Assembly: GCA_902599405.1 (NCBI GenBank)
Contig: CACKFO010000007.1
Coordinates: forward strand, 1-64,000
DNA length: 64,000 nucleotides
Source: an uncultured Alphaproteobacteria bacterium
GTDB lineage: Bacteria > Pseudomonadota > Alphaproteobacteria > HIMB59
Direction: 5' to 3'
The first letter of the stretch is position 1. Each line of letters opens with the position of its first letter. Both the position numbers and the translations under genes were made by a program. The notes below the pieces were generated by a model, which was given only the letters and a program-made list of their open reading frames with translations, was not told the origin of the DNA and made no database searches. Of this stretch, positions 1 through 11,386 are shown in pieces.

Positions 1-264
1 AAAAAACCTGTCATTACAGAAAAATCTACATCTAACGCTCAATTTAATAAGTACATTTTTGAAGTCAGAAATGATGCAAATAAAATTAAAATAAAAAAAA
101 CAATAGAAGACATATATAAAGTTAAAGTTCAAAAGCTAAATAGCTTAAATGTTAAGAGTAAACCCAAAGTATTTAAAGGTCAAAGAGGTACAAGATCAGA
201 GCTTAAAAGAATAATAGTTACTCTTAAAGAGGGCAACACCATAGATATGAGTGGTAAGGTATAA
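1..264 (+). CDS. rplW: 50S ribosomal protein L23 (5' truncated by window)
   Basis: Frame 1 reads [43 protein letters not shown]... to TAA at 262-264, immediately upstream of rplB. Confidence 0.93.
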   Translation, partial: KKPVITEKSTSNAQFNKYIFEVRNDANKIKIKKTIEDIYKVKVQKLNSLNVKSKPKVFKGQRGTRSELKRIIVTLKEGNTIDMSGKV

Positions 265-265
265 T

Positions 266-1090
266 ATGGGACTAATAACTTACAAACCAACAACACCTTC
301 TTATAGAAAAACTGTTAAAATCGATAAGTCACAGTTATTTAAGGGACGTCCAGAAAAATCTTTAATAGAAGACCTACAACCAAATTCTGGTAGAAACAAT
401 ACTGGTAAGATTACAATTAGACATAGATCTGGTGGGCACAAGAAGAAATACAGACTAGTAAATTTTAAAAGAAATACATTTGATAAAATCGGTACTGTAG
501 ATAGAATAGAATACGACCCTAATAGAAGTGCCTTTATAGCGCTGATTAATTATCAAGATATAAAAGAATACATTATTGCTCCTACTGATTTAAAAACTGG
601 CGATAAGGTTATTTCATCAGCCAAAGCAGAGATATCATCTGGTAATGCGATGAAGTTAAAAAATATACCAACTGGTACCTCTATACATAACATTGAATTA
701 AAACCAGGAGCTGGTGGTAAACTATGCAGATCAGCAGGATCCTTTGCACAGGTACTAGGAGAACAAGAAAAATATGTAATGGTTAAACTTTCATCCCGCG
801 AAACCAGACTAGTTCATGGTGAATGTATGGCTACGATAGGGGTAGTATCTAATCAAGATAATAAAAACAAAAAAATTGGTAAAGCCGGTATTAAAAGACA
901 TTTAGGTATAAGACCCACTGTTAGAGGTGTTGTAATGAATCCTGTTGATCACCCACACGGTGGAGGAGAAGGAAGAACATCGGGTGGCAGACACCCTTCA
1001 ACGCCATGGGGCATGAAAACAAAAGGTAAGAAGACAAGAAGAATAAAATTTACATCTAAGATGATCATATCAAGAAGGGCTAAAAAGTAA
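266..1090 (+). CDS. rplB: 50S ribosomal protein L2
   Basis: [35 protein letters not shown] motifs; ATG at 266 preferred over the GTG at 251 used in the ORF track. Confidence 0.98.
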   Translation: MGLITYKPTTPSYRKTVKIDKSQLFKGRPEKSLIEDLQPNSGRNNTGKITIRHRSGGHKKKYRLVNFKRNTFDKIGTVDRIEYDPNRSAFIALINYQDIKEYIIAPTDLKTGDKVISSAKAEISSGNAMKLKNIPTGTSIHNIELKPGAGGKLCRSAGSFAQVLGEQEKYVMVKLSSRETRLVHGECMATIGVVSNQDNKNKKIGKAGIKRHLGIRPTVRGVVMNPVDHPHGGGEGRTSGGRHPSTPWGMKTKGKKTRRIKFTSKMIISRRAKK

Positions 1091-1374
1091 TGGCAAGATC
1101 TGTATGGAAAGGACCTTACTTTGATGTAACTCTATTCAAAAAAGTTAAAAAATCAAAAGAAGAAAGTTCAAAATCCCCAATTAAAACATGGTCAAGAAGA
1201 TCAACAATTATACCTGATTTTGTTGGAGTAACTATTTCCGTTTATAATGGTAAATCTTTTATACCAGTCTACGTAACTGAAGACATGGTAGGCCATAAAC
1301 TTGGTGAATTTTCGCCTACTAGGGTTTTTAAGGGTCATTCAGGGGATAAGAAAGCCGTTCAGGGTAAAAAATAA
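1090..1374 (+). CDS. rpsS: 30S ribosomal protein S19
   Basis: [12 protein letters not shown]... [13 protein letters not shown]; synteny. Confidence 0.98.
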   Translation: MARSVWKGPYFDVTLFKKVKKSKEESSKSPIKTWSRRSTIIPDFVGVTISVYNGKSFIPVYVTEDMVGHKLGEFSPTRVFKGHSGDKKAVQGKK

Positions 1375-1376
1375 TT

Positions 1377-1718
1377 ATGTCTAAAGAAGTAAAAGCAATC
1401 AATAAAATGATAAGAACTAGCTCTCAAAAGCTAAACCTAATTGTTAAAGATATAAGAAAAAAAGATATCAATGCAGCTTTAAATATTTTGAAATTTTCAA
1501 ATAAAAGGGTAAGTAAAGAAGTACTTAAAACTTTAAATTCTGCTGTTGCGAATGCAGAAAATAATAACAATTTAGATATTGATAAACTTTTTGTTAAAGA
1601 AGCTTACGTTGGCAAAAGTTTAAGGATGAAAAGATTTAGACCAATGAGTAAGGGTAGAGCTTTTCAAATTATTAAACCTTTTTCTAGGTTAACTTTAGTT
1701 TTAGAGGAGAGATTATAA
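1377..1718 (+). CDS. rplV: 50S ribosomal protein L22
   Basis: Family-like sequence and S10 operon position. Confidence 0.96.
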   Translation: MSKEVKAINKMIRTSSQKLNLIVKDIRKKDINAALNILKFSNKRVSKEVLKTLNSAVANAENNNNLDIDKLFVKEAYVGKSLRMKRFRPMSKGRAFQIIKPFSRLTLVLEERL

Positions 1719-2383
1719 TGGGACAGAAAGTTAACCCAACCTCTTTAAGAGTCGGTATTAATAAATATTGGCAATCAACTTGGTTTGAAAAGAAAAGCTA
1801 CTCTACTTTCTTAAAAGAAGATCATAAAATTAGAAATTATATAGAAAAGAATTATTCAATAGCAGGAATAAGTTCAGTTATCATTGAAAGAGCTGCTGCA
1901 AATCTTAAAATTATAATTCACACTTCAAAACCAGGGGTCCTTATTGGTAAAAAAGGTGCGGATATTGAAAAACTTAGAAATAGACTTTCTAAATTATCTG
2001 ACAAGAGCATTTCATTAGATATAAAAGAAATAAAAAAACCTGAAACAGACGCATCATTAGTAGCAGACTCTATTGCGAGACAGCTTGAAAAGAGAGTTGC
2101 TTTTAGAAAAGCTATGAAAAAATCAGGTTTATCGGCAATTAAACTTGGTGCAAAGGGCATTAAAATTGTATGTGGCGGTAGACTGGGCGGCGCTGAAATT
2201 GCAAGATCAGAAAAGTTTTCTGAGGGAAGTGTACCTTTACATACCCTTAGAGCTGATATAGATTACGCTACTGCTCGAGCTTTAACTACTTATGGAATTA
2301 TTGGAATTAAGGTTTGGCTTTACAAAGGCGAGAGTAAAAATACAACAAATAGATCAGATGATAAAAAAGAGAAAACTAATTAA
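1718..2383 (+). CDS. rpsC: 30S ribosomal protein S3
   Basis: [14 protein letters not shown]...; KH domain [14 protein letters not shown]. Confidence 0.98.
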   Translation: MGQKVNPTSLRVGINKYWQSTWFEKKSYSTFLKEDHKIRNYIEKNYSIAGISSVIIERAAANLKIIIHTSKPGVLIGKKGADIEKLRNRLSKLSDKSISLDIKEIKKPETDASLVADSIARQLEKRVAFRKAMKKSGLSAIKLGAKGIKIVCGGRLGGAEIARSEKFSEGSVPLHTLRADIDYATARALTTYGIIGIKVWLYKGESKNTTNRSDDKKEKTN

Positions 2384-2796
2384 TGTTATTACCGAAGAAT
2401 ACAAAATATAGAAAACAGCACAAAGGAAGAATACACGGTAGTGCCAAAGGTAACTATGAACTAACATTTGGCTATTATGGACTTAAATCTTTAGATGCTG
2501 AAAGAGTAACAGCAAGGCAAATTGAGGCATCCAGAAGAGCTATCACTAGATTTTTAAAAAGAGCTGGAAGACTTTGGATTAGAGTTTTCCCAGACGTACC
2601 AGTCACAGCAAAACCTGCAGAAGTTAGAATGGGTAAAGGAAAAGGCGCAATAGATAGATGGGTCTGCAGAGTAAAACCGGGAACTATAATGTTTGAGGTC
2701 GATGGTGTTGACAAGCATTTAGCGAAAAAAGCTTTTGAACTAGCATCTGCTAAATTACCTGTAAAAACAACATTCGTATCATTGGATCAATTTTAA
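2383..2796 (+). CDS. rplP: 50S ribosomal protein L16
   Basis: [16 protein letters not shown]..., [21 protein letters not shown]. Confidence 0.98.
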   Translation: MLLPKNTKYRKQHKGRIHGSAKGNYELTFGYYGLKSLDAERVTARQIEASRRAITRFLKRAGRLWIRVFPDVPVTAKPAEVRMGKGKGAIDRWVCRVKPGTIMFEVDGVDKHLAKKAFELASAKLPVKTTFVSLDQF

Positions 2797-2951
2797 TGGC
2801 TGATAAAGATATAAATAGTTTAAAAAAAGAGTTATTTAACCTTAAAATTATGAAGAAAAGCGGTCAACTCACAGATACCTCTCAATTTAAAAAAGTTAAA
2901 AAGCAAATCGCATCACTCTTAACTAAAGAAAGGCTAAATAAAAATGCCTAA
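2796..2951 (+). CDS. rpmC: 50S ribosomal protein L29 (not in supplied ORF track)
   Basis: [51 protein letters not shown]; 51 aa, between rplP and rpsQ, overlapping both. Confidence 0.92.
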   Translation: MADKDINSLKKELFNLKIMKKSGQLTDTSQFKKVKKQIASLLTKERLNKNA

Positions 2952-3171
2952 ACGTATTTTAACTGGAAAAGTTGTAAAAAAATCTGGTGACAAAACCATA
3001 TCTGTTTTGGTAACAAGACAGACTACCCATCCTGTTTATAAAAAAATAATAAGAGTCTCAAAAAAGTACCTTGCTCATGACAGTGACAATAAAATTATTG
3101 TTGGAGACTCTGTAAGAATTCAAGAAACTAGACCTATTTCTAAAAATAAATCATGGGAAGTTGTTAAATAA
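2944..3171 (+). CDS. rpsQ: 30S ribosomal protein S17
   Basis: Sequence and synteny. Confidence 0.97.
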   Translation: MPKRILTGKVVKKSGDKTISVLVTRQTTHPVYKKIIRVSKKYLAHDSDNKIIVGDSVRIQETRPISKNKSWEVVK

Positions 3172-3539
3172 TGATACAAGCAGAGTCAAATTTACAAGTA
3201 GCAGATAATTCTGGAGCAAGATTAATAAGCTGCATAAAAGTTATCGGTGGATCAAAAAGAAGATATGCAAGAATAGGAGACATTATTGTTGTTTCAGTCA
3301 AAGATGCTATTCCAAGATCTAAAGTTAAAAAAGGTGAAGTACAAAGAGCTATTATAGTAAGAACAAAAAAGCCGTTAATTAGGGAAGACGGTACATCAAT
3401 TAAATTTGACTCTAACGCAGCTGTTCTTTTAGATAAACAAAATGAACCTATTGGAACAAGAATTTTTGGACCAGTTACAAGAGAGCTTAGAAAAAAAAAT
3501 ATGATGAAAATAGTTAGTTTAGCTCCTGAGGTATTATAA
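3171..3539 (+). CDS. rplN: 50S ribosomal protein L14
   Basis: [17 protein letters not shown]... Confidence 0.98.
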   Translation: MIQAESNLQVADNSGARLISCIKVIGGSKRRYARIGDIIVVSVKDAIPRSKVKKGEVQRAIIVRTKKPLIREDGTSIKFDSNAAVLLDKQNEPIGTRIFGPVTRELRKKNMMKIVSLAPEVL

Positions 3540-3847
3540 TGATTAAAAAATACAAAAAAGGTGACGAAGTTATCGTGAGAGTCGGTAAAGACAAAGGTAA
3601 GATTGGAAAGATTTCAAAAATCATAAACTCTGCTGATAAAGTTGTGATATCTGGTGTTAACGTAAGTAAAAAACATCAAAAGCCATCTCAAGAGTCTAAA
3701 GGTGGTATTGTTGATAAAGAAATGCCTATTCATATTTCAAATATTTTGGCTTATGACTCGAAATCTAAAAAATCTTCTAAAGTAGGTTTCAAAATTGAAA
3801 GTGGAAAAAAAATTAGAATTTTAAAATCATCAGGAGATAAATACTAA
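3539..3847 (+). CDS. rplX: 50S ribosomal protein L24
   Basis: KOW-like KGDEVIVRVGKDKGKIGKI; synteny. Confidence 0.97.
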   Translation: MIKKYKKGDEVIVRVGKDKGKIGKISKIINSADKVVISGVNVSKKHQKPSQESKGGIVDKEMPIHISNILAYDSKSKKSSKVGFKIESGKKIRILKSSGDKY

Positions 3848-4383
3848 TGACAAATTCAGTTCAAGAACTTTTCAATGTCTCTGACCAGTTAGCCAAAAAT
3901 CTAGAAATACCTCATAAGCTTGCTGTACCAAAAATATCAAAAATAGTAATCAACGCGGGTATCGGAGCTATTAAAGAGGATAACAAAGCTATTGAAAAAA
4001 TAAAAAAAGATTTATCTCTTATAACTGGTCAATCACCAGTCGTTAGAATGTCAAAAAAAGCTATTGCGTCTTTTAAAGTTAGAAAAGGAATGCCAGTAGG
4101 GCTTTCTGTTACTCTCAGAAAAAATATGATGATGGAGTTTTATGATAGACTTGTAAATATTGCTATGCCTCGTATTAAAGACTTTAGAGGCTATAACAAA
4201 AAGTCATTTGATGGCCAAGGTAACATTACCATAGGTATTAAAGATCATATTATTTTTCCTGAAATTAGCGTTGAAAATGTTGAAAATATCTTCGGTTTTG
4301 ATATCACTATTGCCACTTCTGCAAATAATGACAAAGAGGGGTATGAACTTTTAAAATTAATGAATTTTCCATTTATGAATTAA
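3847..4383 (+). CDS. rplE: 50S ribosomal protein L5
   Basis: Sequence and synteny. Confidence 0.98.
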   Translation: MTNSVQELFNVSDQLAKNLEIPHKLAVPKISKIVINAGIGAIKEDNKAIEKIKKDLSLITGQSPVVRMSKKAIASFKVRKGMPVGLSVTLRKNMMMEFYDRLVNIAMPRIKDFRGYNKKSFDGQGNITIGIKDHIIFPEISVENVENIFGFDITIATSANNDKEGYELLKLMNFPFMN

Positions 4384-4385
4384 CC

Positions 4386-4691
4386 ATGGCAAAACAAAGC
4401 GCAATACAAAAAAATATAAATAGAAAAATACTGATCGATAGACTCAGCGAAAAAAGAAAAAAATTAAAAAGTCTCTTATCTAATAAAGATTTACCATTTG
4501 AAGAAAGAGTAAAGATACAAATGAAACTTGAGTCATTACCTAGAAATTCATCAAGAATAAGATACCGAAACAGATGTTTCCTATCTGGTAGGCCGCGCGG
4601 TGTTTATAGTAAATTTAATTTATCTAGAATAGCTATCAGAGATATGGCTGGTAAAGGTCAAATACCAGGTTTAACGAAAGCGAGTTGGTAG
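4386..4691 (+). CDS. rpsN: 30S ribosomal protein S14
   Basis: [43 protein letters not shown]. Confidence 0.98.
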   Translation: MAKQSAIQKNINRKILIDRLSEKRKKLKSLLSNKDLPFEERVKIQMKLESLPRNSSRIRYRNRCFLSGRPRGVYSKFNLSRIAIRDMAGKGQIPGLTKASW

Positions 4692-4692
4692 T

Positions 4693-5079
4693 ATGAGTGA
4701 CACTCTAGCAGATATGATTACTAGAATAAGAAACGGCCAAAAAGCCAATAAAGTTTCAGTTAAAGCGATATTTTCAAAATTAAATGTTAATGTTTGTGAT
4801 GTGTTAAAAAAAGAGGGATATATCGAAAATTTTGAAATTTTAGGTGATGCAAAGAAAGATATTTCAATTACACTTAAATATTACAAAGGCTCACCGTTAA
4901 TCAACAAAATCGAAAAGATTACAAAACAAGGATGTAGAGTTTATAGTTCTGTAGAAGAAATTCCTAAGACTATTGGAGGTTTAGGTACCACAATTTTATC
5001 AACCTCAATGGGCGTAATGTCTGACTCCGATGCAAGGGAAAAAAAAGTAGGAGGGGAAGTGCTAATAAGCGTTTTCTAA
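4693..5079 (+). CDS. rpsH: 30S ribosomal protein S8
   Basis: MSDTLADMITRIRNGQ... Confidence 0.98.
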   Translation: MSDTLADMITRIRNGQKANKVSVKAIFSKLNVNVCDVLKKEGYIENFEILGDAKKDISITLKYYKGSPLINKIEKITKQGCRVYSSVEEIPKTIGGLGTTILSTSMGVMSDSDAREKKVGGEVLISVF

Positions 5080-5082
5080 AAT

Positions 5083-5598
5083 ATGTCAAGATTAGCAAGA
5101 AACCCAATTAATATTCCTGAAGATATAAAAGTTTCTATGAATGATAACGAAATTAATTTTGAAGGTAAGTTGGGGAAATCATCAACTGTTCTTCCTGTTG
5201 GAATTAAAGTTGACTATAAAGATAATCTTTTACATTTCTCTGGAGAAAATAAAGCACTTCTTGGAACTATTTATGCAAATGTTAAGAATGAAATTATTGG
5301 CAATTCAAAAGGATTTGAAAAAAGACTTGAACTAATTGGAACTGGATACAAAGCTAATGTTTCTGGAAAAAAGCTCATCTTATCACTTGGTTTTAGTCAC
5401 GATATTAACTTTGAAATTCCTGAGGGTATTTCTATAAAAGTTGAAAAAAATATTGTGGTAGTTAATGGTACAAGTAAACAATTAGTTGGTCAAGTTGCAG
5501 CCGAAATCAAGTCATTTAGAAAACCAGAGCCTTATAAAGGTAAGGGTGTTCGATATGAAGGTGAAAGAATTTATAGAAAAGAAGGTAAGAAAAAATAA
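5083..5598 (+). CDS. rplF: 50S ribosomal protein L6
   Basis: MSRLARNPI..., PEPYKGKGVRYEGE. Confidence 0.98.
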   Translation: MSRLARNPINIPEDIKVSMNDNEINFEGKLGKSSTVLPVGIKVDYKDNLLHFSGENKALLGTIYANVKNEIIGNSKGFEKRLELIGTGYKANVSGKKLILSLGFSHDINFEIPEGISIKVEKNIVVVNGTSKQLVGQVAAEIKSFRKPEPYKGKGVRYEGERIYRKEGKKK

Positions 5599-5945
5599 TG
5601 AATAAAGATAAAACTAGAGCTGTTCGTAGAAAATTAAGAGTTAGAAAAAAATTGAATAATATTAAAAAACATAAACTCTTAGTTTTTAGATCCTCCAAAC
5701 ACATTTATGCTTCAGTATTATCTGAGAGTAATGATAAAACACTATGTTCATTTTCTTCAGTTAAATTAGAGAAAGCTGAGGGACAAAAAAAAATTGATGT
5801 AGCTAAAATTGTTGGCTCAAAAATTGCCGAACTAGCTATAGAAAAAGGTATTAAAGAAGTAAAATTTGATAAAGGGTCATATAAGTATCATGGAAGGCTT
5901 AAAGTGTTAGCTGATGCAGCAAGAGAAAAGGGTTTATCGTTTTAA
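5598..5945 (+). CDS. rplR: 50S ribosomal protein L18
   Basis: Sequence and synteny. Confidence 0.97.
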   Translation: MNKDKTRAVRRKLRVRKKLNNIKKHKLLVFRSSKHIYASVLSESNDKTLCSFSSVKLEKAEGQKKIDVAKIVGSKIAELAIEKGIKEVKFDKGSYKYHGRLKVLADAAREKGLSF

Positions 5946-6457
5946 TGTTGGAAAATAATACAAATAAAGAATTAATAGAAAAGCTTATTTCAGTTAGAAG
6001 AGTATCTAAAGTTGTTAAAGGTGGAAGAAGATTTGGATTTGCTGCCCTTGTTGTAAGTGGTGATGGACAAGGTAGAGTTGGTTTTGGATCAGGAAAAGCT
6101 AAAGAAGTACCTGAAGCAATCAGAAAAGCTTCTGAAGAAGCCAAAAAAACAATGGTTAGAATTCCTTTAAGAGAGGGTAGGACTATTCACCATGATGTAA
6201 AAGCCAAATTTTCTTCAAGCACAGTAATTTTAAGATCTGCTCCAAAAGGAACAGGTATAATCTCTGGCGGCCCATCTAGAGCTATTTTTGAGGCATTGGG
6301 AATTTCGGATGTTGTATCTAAAGCTATTGGAACAAAAAATCCACACAACATTGTTCGATCAACAATTAAAGCTTTAAAAAGTATCAATACACCAAAATCA
6401 GTTTCTGCCAGAAGAAGCATAGAGATAAATTCTGTAATTAGTAAAAGAGAAAACTAA
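5945..6457 (+). CDS. rpsE: 30S ribosomal protein S5
   Basis: [41 protein letters not shown]. Confidence 0.98.
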   Translation: MLENNTNKELIEKLISVRRVSKVVKGGRRFGFAALVVSGDGQGRVGFGSGKAKEVPEAIRKASEEAKKTMVRIPLREGRTIHHDVKAKFSSSTVILRSAPKGTGIISGGPSRAIFEALGISDVVSKAIGTKNPHNIVRSTIKALKSINTPKSVSARRSIEINSVISKREN

Positions 6458-6459
6458 GA

Positions 6460-6894
6460 ATGATAAATCAAATTTCAAAACAACGCCAAACAAACAGAAA
6501 AAGAAAAGGTAAAGGAATTGGTTCTGGATTAGGAAAAACAGCTGGTAGGGGTCACAAAGGGCAAAAATCTAGGTCAGGTGTTGCTGTTAGAAATTTTGAG
6601 GGTGGTCAAATGCCTATTTATAGAAAAACTCCAAAAAGAGGTTTTAATTCATTAAAAAAAATAAACTCTAAATCCTTAACTTTGTCTTTAGTAAGTTTTA
6701 ACAAGTTTAAAGAAAATTCTTTAATTGATAATGATTTTTTAATACAAGAGGGTTTCTTAAAAAAGAAAGATCATAAAAAATTAATTAAACTAATTGACTC
6801 AATTCAGTTTAAAAAGAAACTTCAATTTAAAAATTTTAAGGTTACTCCTGGTGCTAAAAAAAGGATAGAAGAACTAGGTGGATCTGCATCATAA
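6460..6894 (+). CDS. rplO: 50S ribosomal protein L15
   Basis: [22 protein letters not shown]; follows rpsE directly with no rpmD. Confidence 0.97.
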   Translation: MINQISKQRQTNRKRKGKGIGSGLGKTAGRGHKGQKSRSGVAVRNFEGGQMPIYRKTPKRGFNSLKKINSKSLTLSLVSFNKFKENSLIDNDFLIQEGFLKKKDHKKLIKLIDSIQFKKKLQFKNFKVTPGAKKRIEELGGSAS

Positions 6895-6903
6895 TTTTAG
6901 ATT

Positions 6904-8232
6904 ATGAATATAAAAGTACCAAATATTGATTATAGCGAAGCAATAAAAAGCTCAGGCTTATTTAAAAAATTAGGTTTTGTTTTATTTGCAATAGCTGTTT
7001 ATCGTCTTGGAACATACATTCCTGTCCCTGGTATTAACTCAGCTGTTTTAGAACAAATATTTGAACAACATCGTGGGGGGATTTTAGGAATATTCGACAT
7101 GTTCTCTGGTGGAGCTTTAATGCGTATGTCTATATTTACATTAGGGGTTATGCCATATATTTCAGCATCAATTATAATGACGCTTATGCAGTCATCCTTT
7201 GATAGTTTAAAAGCTCTTAAAGAACAGGGCACTCAAGGTAGGAAAAAAATTCAACAATATACAAGATATTTAACAATAGTTTTAGGACTTTTCCAAAGTT
7301 ATGGTATTTCAAATGGCATACTTAATTTATCAGATACAGTAGATCCAACTTTAGGAAGTGTAGCTTTCTTTCAAATTTCTGCAGTTATTACAATGACATC
7401 TGGAACCATATTTTTAATGTGGCTAGGCGAACAGATAACTGAAAATGGATTTGGAAGTGGAATTTCAATTATAATCTTCTCAGGAATCGTAGCTAATCTT
7501 CCTTTTGCTATTTTCAACACATTCGAACTCGGAAGAACTGGTGCCCTATCAGCTATTGCAATTATATCAATAATTTTTTTACTTCTCATACTAATAGTAA
7601 TAATTGTATTTATAGAAAGAGCTCAAAGAAGGTTATTGGTTCAATATCCAAAACGCCAAGTAGGGAACAAAGTATTTGGTGGTCAATCTTCTTATTTACC
7701 AATAAAAATAAATATTTCTGGTGTTATCCCTGCTATTTTTGCATCATCCTTGTTATTATTTCCTAATACTATCTCTAATTTTTCACCTGAAAGTTCTGGT
7801 TTCTTATCTAGTCTAGGATTTTACTTATCTCATGGAAAACCTCTTTACATGGCATTTTTCTTTGGTCTGATTGTTTTCTTTGCATTTTTTTATACCAGTA
7901 TTGTTTTCAATCCTAAAGAACAAGCAGAAAATTTAAGAAATAATGGAGGTTTTGTTTTAGGTTACAGACCAGGTGAGCAAACAGCTACTTACTTAGAGCA
8001 CGTTATTTATCGGCTAACTTTTGTAGGCGCTATTTATTTAGGTTTAATAGCTTTAATCCCTGAATTTTTAATCGCTAGACTATCAGTTCCTTTTTATTTA
8101 GGTGGAACAAGTCTTTTGATAGTCGTTATTGTTGCAATGGATTTCTTTTCACAGATTCAAACACAATTATTTTCTTCCCAATATGAAAAATTATTAAGTA
8201 AAAATAAAATATATAAAAGTAAATGGTTATAA
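6904..8232 (+). CDS. secY: Preprotein translocase subunit SecY
   Basis: Multi-TM protein with SecY motifs (GVMPYISASIIMTL, NPKEQAENLRNNGGFVLGYRPGEQTA). Confidence 0.98.
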   Translation: MNIKVPNIDYSEAIKSSGLFKKLGFVLFAIAVYRLGTYIPVPGINSAVLEQIFEQHRGGILGIFDMFSGGALMRMSIFTLGVMPYISASIIMTLMQSSFDSLKALKEQGTQGRKKIQQYTRYLTIVLGLFQSYGISNGILNLSDTVDPTLGSVAFFQISAVITMTSGTIFLMWLGEQITENGFGSGISIIIFSGIVANLPFAIFNTFELGRTGALSAIAIISIIFLLLILIVIIVFIERAQRRLLVQYPKRQVGNKVFGGQSSYLPIKINISGVIPAIFASSLLLFPNTISNFSPESSGFLSSLGFYLSHGKPLYMAFFFGLIVFFAFFYTSIVFNPKEQAENLRNNGGFVLGYRPGEQTATYLEHVIYRLTFVGAIYLGLIALIPEFLIARLSVPFYLGGTSLLIVVIVAMDFFSQIQTQLFSSQYEKLLSKNKIYKSKWL

Positions 8233-8777
8233 TATTTATTGGCCCTCCTGGTTGTGGTAAGGGCACGCAAGCAAACATTTTAAAAGAAAGTATTTTGCCT
8301 GATCTGAATATTTTAACTGTCAGTTCTCTCTTAAAAGAGAAATCTCAAGATGAGAGCATTCTGGGAAAAGATATTAAAAAAAAAATGGATAATGGTGACT
8401 TAATTGAGGATACAATTGTGATTTCAGTGTTAAAAGAAAAAGTAAATACTTTGCCTAACGAGCAGATTTTGATAGATGGTTTTCCCAGAAGTTCAATTCA
8501 AGCTGACTCACTTCTTGAAATATTTGATAACAAAGATTTAAGTATTATTAATTTTGATGTTGATGATGAACAACTTCTTCAGAGAATTAAAAAAAGGTCT
8601 ATTGAAGAGTCTAGGGCAGATGATAGTTTTTTTGAAAAAAGATTGCAAATTTATAAAAAATCTCACCTAGAAATATTAAATTCACTAAAAAAAAATTATC
8701 TAGTAACTGACATACAAGCCAATGATGAAATTAGCTCTGTAACTGCTAAAATCGTTGATAAACTTGGATTATATTGA
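8223..8777 (+). CDS. adk: Adenylate kinase
   Basis: P-loop FIGPPGCGKGTQA, DGFPRSSIQAD; short-LID length. Confidence 0.95.
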   Translation: MVIIFIGPPGCGKGTQANILKESILPDLNILTVSSLLKEKSQDESILGKDIKKKMDNGDLIEDTIVISVLKEKVNTLPNEQILIDGFPRSSIQADSLLEIFDNKDLSIINFDVDDEQLLQRIKKRSIEESRADDSFFEKRLQIYKKSHLEILNSLKKNYLVTDIQANDEISSVTAKIVDKLGLY

Positions 8778-8838
8778 GGTTATTTATATTGACTTTTAAA
8801 TACTTTTTTAATAGTTTCACTCGTTCAGGAGTTCTCAA

Positions 8839-9216
8839 TTGGCAAGAATAGCAGGTGTAAATCTACCAGTAAATAAAAGAGCATTAGTTTCTCTTACATA
8901 TATTCACGGAATAGGTCCAAAGTTTGCTATGGATATCTTAAAAGCAAATAGCTTAGATCCAACAAAGAGAATTAAAGATTTTTCTGAGGATGAAATTTCA
9001 AAAATTAGAAAATCGATAGATGAAAGTTATACTGTCGAGGGCGATCTTAGAAGAGTAGTATCTCAAAATATTAAGAGATTAAAAGATTTAGGTTGCTATC
9101 GTGGCCTAAGACATCGAAAACAACTCCCAACTAGAGGTCAAAGAACCCATACGAATGCTAGAACAAGGAAAGGCAAAGCTGTAGCTATCGCTGGAAAGAA
9201 AAAAGTAACAAAGTAA
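8839..9216 (+). CDS. rpsM: 30S ribosomal protein S13 (TTG start)
   Basis: [25 protein letters not shown]..., [25 protein letters not shown]. Confidence 0.97.
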   Translation: MARIAGVNLPVNKRALVSLTYIHGIGPKFAMDILKANSLDPTKRIKDFSEDEISKIRKSIDESYTVEGDLRRVVSQNIKRLKDLGCYRGLRHRKQLPTRGQRTHTNARTRKGKAVAIAGKKKVTK

Positions 9217-9217
9217 A

Positions 9218-9616
9218 ATGCCAAAAAACGACAAAAAGACATCTGATAAAAAAAAATCAAAAAAAAACTTTGGCCAAAACGGTGTTGTTCACATAAAGAG
9301 TTCTTTTAACAATACTATCGTGACAATTTCTGATGTAAGTGGAAACGCAGTGTCTTGGTCATCAAGTGGATCTATGGGTTTTAGGGGTTCAAAAAAATCT
9401 ACTCCTTACGCAGCTCAAATCGCGACAGATGCAGCAGGAAAAAAAGCTTATGATGTTGGCCTTAGAAAACTGGATGTTCTTATGAAAGGCCCAGGTTCTG
9501 GAAGAGAGTCTGCTCTTAGAGCTTTGCAAAATATTGGATTCATTATAAACAATATTAAGGACGTCACACCACTTCCACATAATGGATGTAGACCAAAAAA
9601 GAAAAGAAGAGTATAA
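9218..9616 (+). CDS. rpsK: 30S ribosomal protein S11
   Basis: [39 protein letters not shown]. Confidence 0.98.
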   Translation: MPKNDKKTSDKKKSKKNFGQNGVVHIKSSFNNTIVTISDVSGNAVSWSSSGSMGFRGSKKSTPYAAQIATDAAGKKAYDVGLRKLDVLMKGPGSGRESALRALQNIGFIINNIKDVTPLPHNGCRPKKKRRV

Positions 9617-9638
9617 ACAAAATTTATAGGAGTTAGTT

Positions 9639-10667
9639 TTGATAGAAAATAATTGGATTACATTGGTAAAACCAAACAAGGTAGATTATAAAATCAGCGA
9701 AAATAAAAAATTCGGCACTGTTGTTATTGAACCATTAGAAAAAGGTTTCGGTACTACTTTAGGAAATGCTCTTAGAAGAGTTCTTTTATCTTCATTACAA
9801 GGCACAGCTATATCTTCTATTAAAATTAATGGTGTACTTCACGAGTTTTCAACAATTGAGGGAGTTAGAGAGGATGTGACTGACATTATTATGAATCTTA
9901 AAAATGTTACTTTCAACTCTAAAAGTAATCACTCTCAAAAATTAAGCTTAAATATAAAAGGCCCAAAAGAGGTTCTTTCCTCAGACTTTGAAGATAACCC
10001 TGAAGTTGAAATTATTGACAAAGACACTGTTATTATGAATGTTGACTCAAATAGAGAGGTAAACTTAGAAATATTTTTAGATGTTAATAAAGGTTACATT
10101 TCAGCTGAAAAAAACAAAGATAACGAAAATAAAAGTGTTGGGCAAATCATTCTAGATGCAACTTATAGTCCTGTAAAAAGAGTTTCATTTAATGTTGAAA
10201 ATTCTCGAATTGGCCAAGATACTGAGTTTGATAAACTTATCTTAGATATTGAAACTAATGGAACAGTATCTCCAGATGATGCAGCTGCATTAGCCGCAAG
10301 AATATTACAAGACCAACTAAAACCATTCATTAATTTTGAAGAGCCTACTGAGGATGAAAGACAAAAATTACAATCCTCAAATGAGCCACAGTTTAATAAG
10401 AATTTACTAAAGAAAGTAGACGAGCTTGAGCTATCTGTCAGATCCGCTAATTGTTTAAAAAATGATAATATTTTTTATATTGGTGACTTAGTTCAAAAAA
10501 CTGAGGGTGAAATGCTTAGAACCCCTAATTTTGGTAGAAAATCTCTCGATGAGATAAAAGAAGTTTTATCTTCAATGAGTCTCTCTATGGGAATGGACTT
10601 ACCTGGCTGGCCACCAGAAAATATAGAGGAATTATCTAAAAAATACGAAGATCCCTTCAAAGTATAA
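9639..10667 (+). CDS. rpoA: DNA-directed RNA polymerase subunit alpha
   Basis: [25 protein letters not shown] and alpha-[21 protein letters not shown]. Confidence 0.98.
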   Translation: MIENNWITLVKPNKVDYKISENKKFGTVVIEPLEKGFGTTLGNALRRVLLSSLQGTAISSIKINGVLHEFSTIEGVREDVTDIIMNLKNVTFNSKSNHSQKLSLNIKGPKEVLSSDFEDNPEVEIIDKDTVIMNVDSNREVNLEIFLDVNKGYISAEKNKDNENKSVGQIILDATYSPVKRVSFNVENSRIGQDTEFDKLILDIETNGTVSPDDAAALAARILQDQLKPFINFEEPTEDERQKLQSSNEPQFNKNLLKKVDELELSVRSANCLKNDNIFYIGDLVQKTEGEMLRTPNFGRKSLDEIKEVLSSMSLSMGMDLPGWPPENIEELSKKYEDPFKV

Positions 10668-11023
10668 TGAAACACGGGCTTAAACAAAGAAAATTAAATA
10701 GAACGTCTTCTCATAGGTTAGCTTTGTTAAAAAACTTATCTATTAGTCTCATTAAGCACGAGACTATTACTACAACTACTGAAAAAGCAAAAGAGCTTAG
10801 ACCTTTTATTGAGAAATTAGTTACAAAAGCTAAAAATGATAACTTAAGTAATAGAAAATATATATTAGCCAAGCTTTTTAATAATAAGGAAGCTTGTCAA
10901 AAATTATTTTCTGAAATTTCTAAAGAGCAAAAAAATAGAAATGGTGGATACACTCGCATTATTAAAAAAGGCAACAGATTTGGTGATTTTGCTCACACAA
11001 GTATTATTCAGTTCGTAAAATAA
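10667..11023 (+). CDS. rplQ: 50S ribosomal protein L17
   Basis: [24 protein letters not shown]. Confidence 0.98.
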   Translation: MKHGLKQRKLNRTSSHRLALLKNLSISLIKHETITTTTEKAKELRPFIEKLVTKAKNDNLSNRKYILAKLFNNKEACQKLFSEISKEQKNRNGGYTRIIKKGNRFGDFAHTSIIQFVK

Positions 11024-11029
11024 AAATCT

Positions 11030-11386
11030 ATGTCATCTTATTTAGCGCTCTTGATAGGTGCTTTATTAGGATCAAGCCTTCGTTACTTCTTCACTATTTT
11101 AAACTTTACTTTTTTAGGACTACCCACAGCAACAATATTAGTAAATATCATTGGATCTGCTATGGCAGGTTATTTTTTAAATAAATTTAATGGTGCACTA
11201 TATATTTTTGTTTATGCAGGTTTATTTGGTAGTTTTACTACTTTATCATCCTTCAATATTGAACTATTTTCATTAGTTTCTGATAAATCTTTTATCAAAG
11301 CATTAATATATTTTTCATTTAACATTTTTATATCTTTTATTTTCTTTTATTTATTTCATATGATTAGTCTCAGATTTGCAAATTAA
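11030..11386 (+). CDS. crcB: CrcB/Fluc family fluoride channel
   Basis: GALLGSSLRYF..., ATILVNIIGSAMAGYF, GLFGSFTTLSSFN. Confidence 0.9.
   Translation: MSSYLALLIGALLGSSLRYFFTILNFTFLGLPTATILVNIIGSAMAGYFLNKFNGALYIFVYAGLFGSFTTLSSFNIELFSLVSDKSFIKALIYFSFNIFISFIFFYLFHMISLRFAN

Noticed and set aside
1918-2714. Minus-strand ORFs of 79-80 aa inside rpsC and rplP
   Set aside because: Antisense to strongly conserved ribosomal genes; no recognisable protein features. Same reasoning applies to antisense ORFs in rpsE, secY, rpsK, rpoA, mgtE, valS, scpA and scpB.
5141-5335. Plus-strand 64-aa ORF inside rplF
   Set aside because: Alternate frame of a conserved ribosomal gene; low-complexity product
8789-8814. 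Promoter-like TTGACT...TAATAG upstream of rpsM
   Set aside because: 14-nt spacer is too short, and AT-rich background makes such matches common
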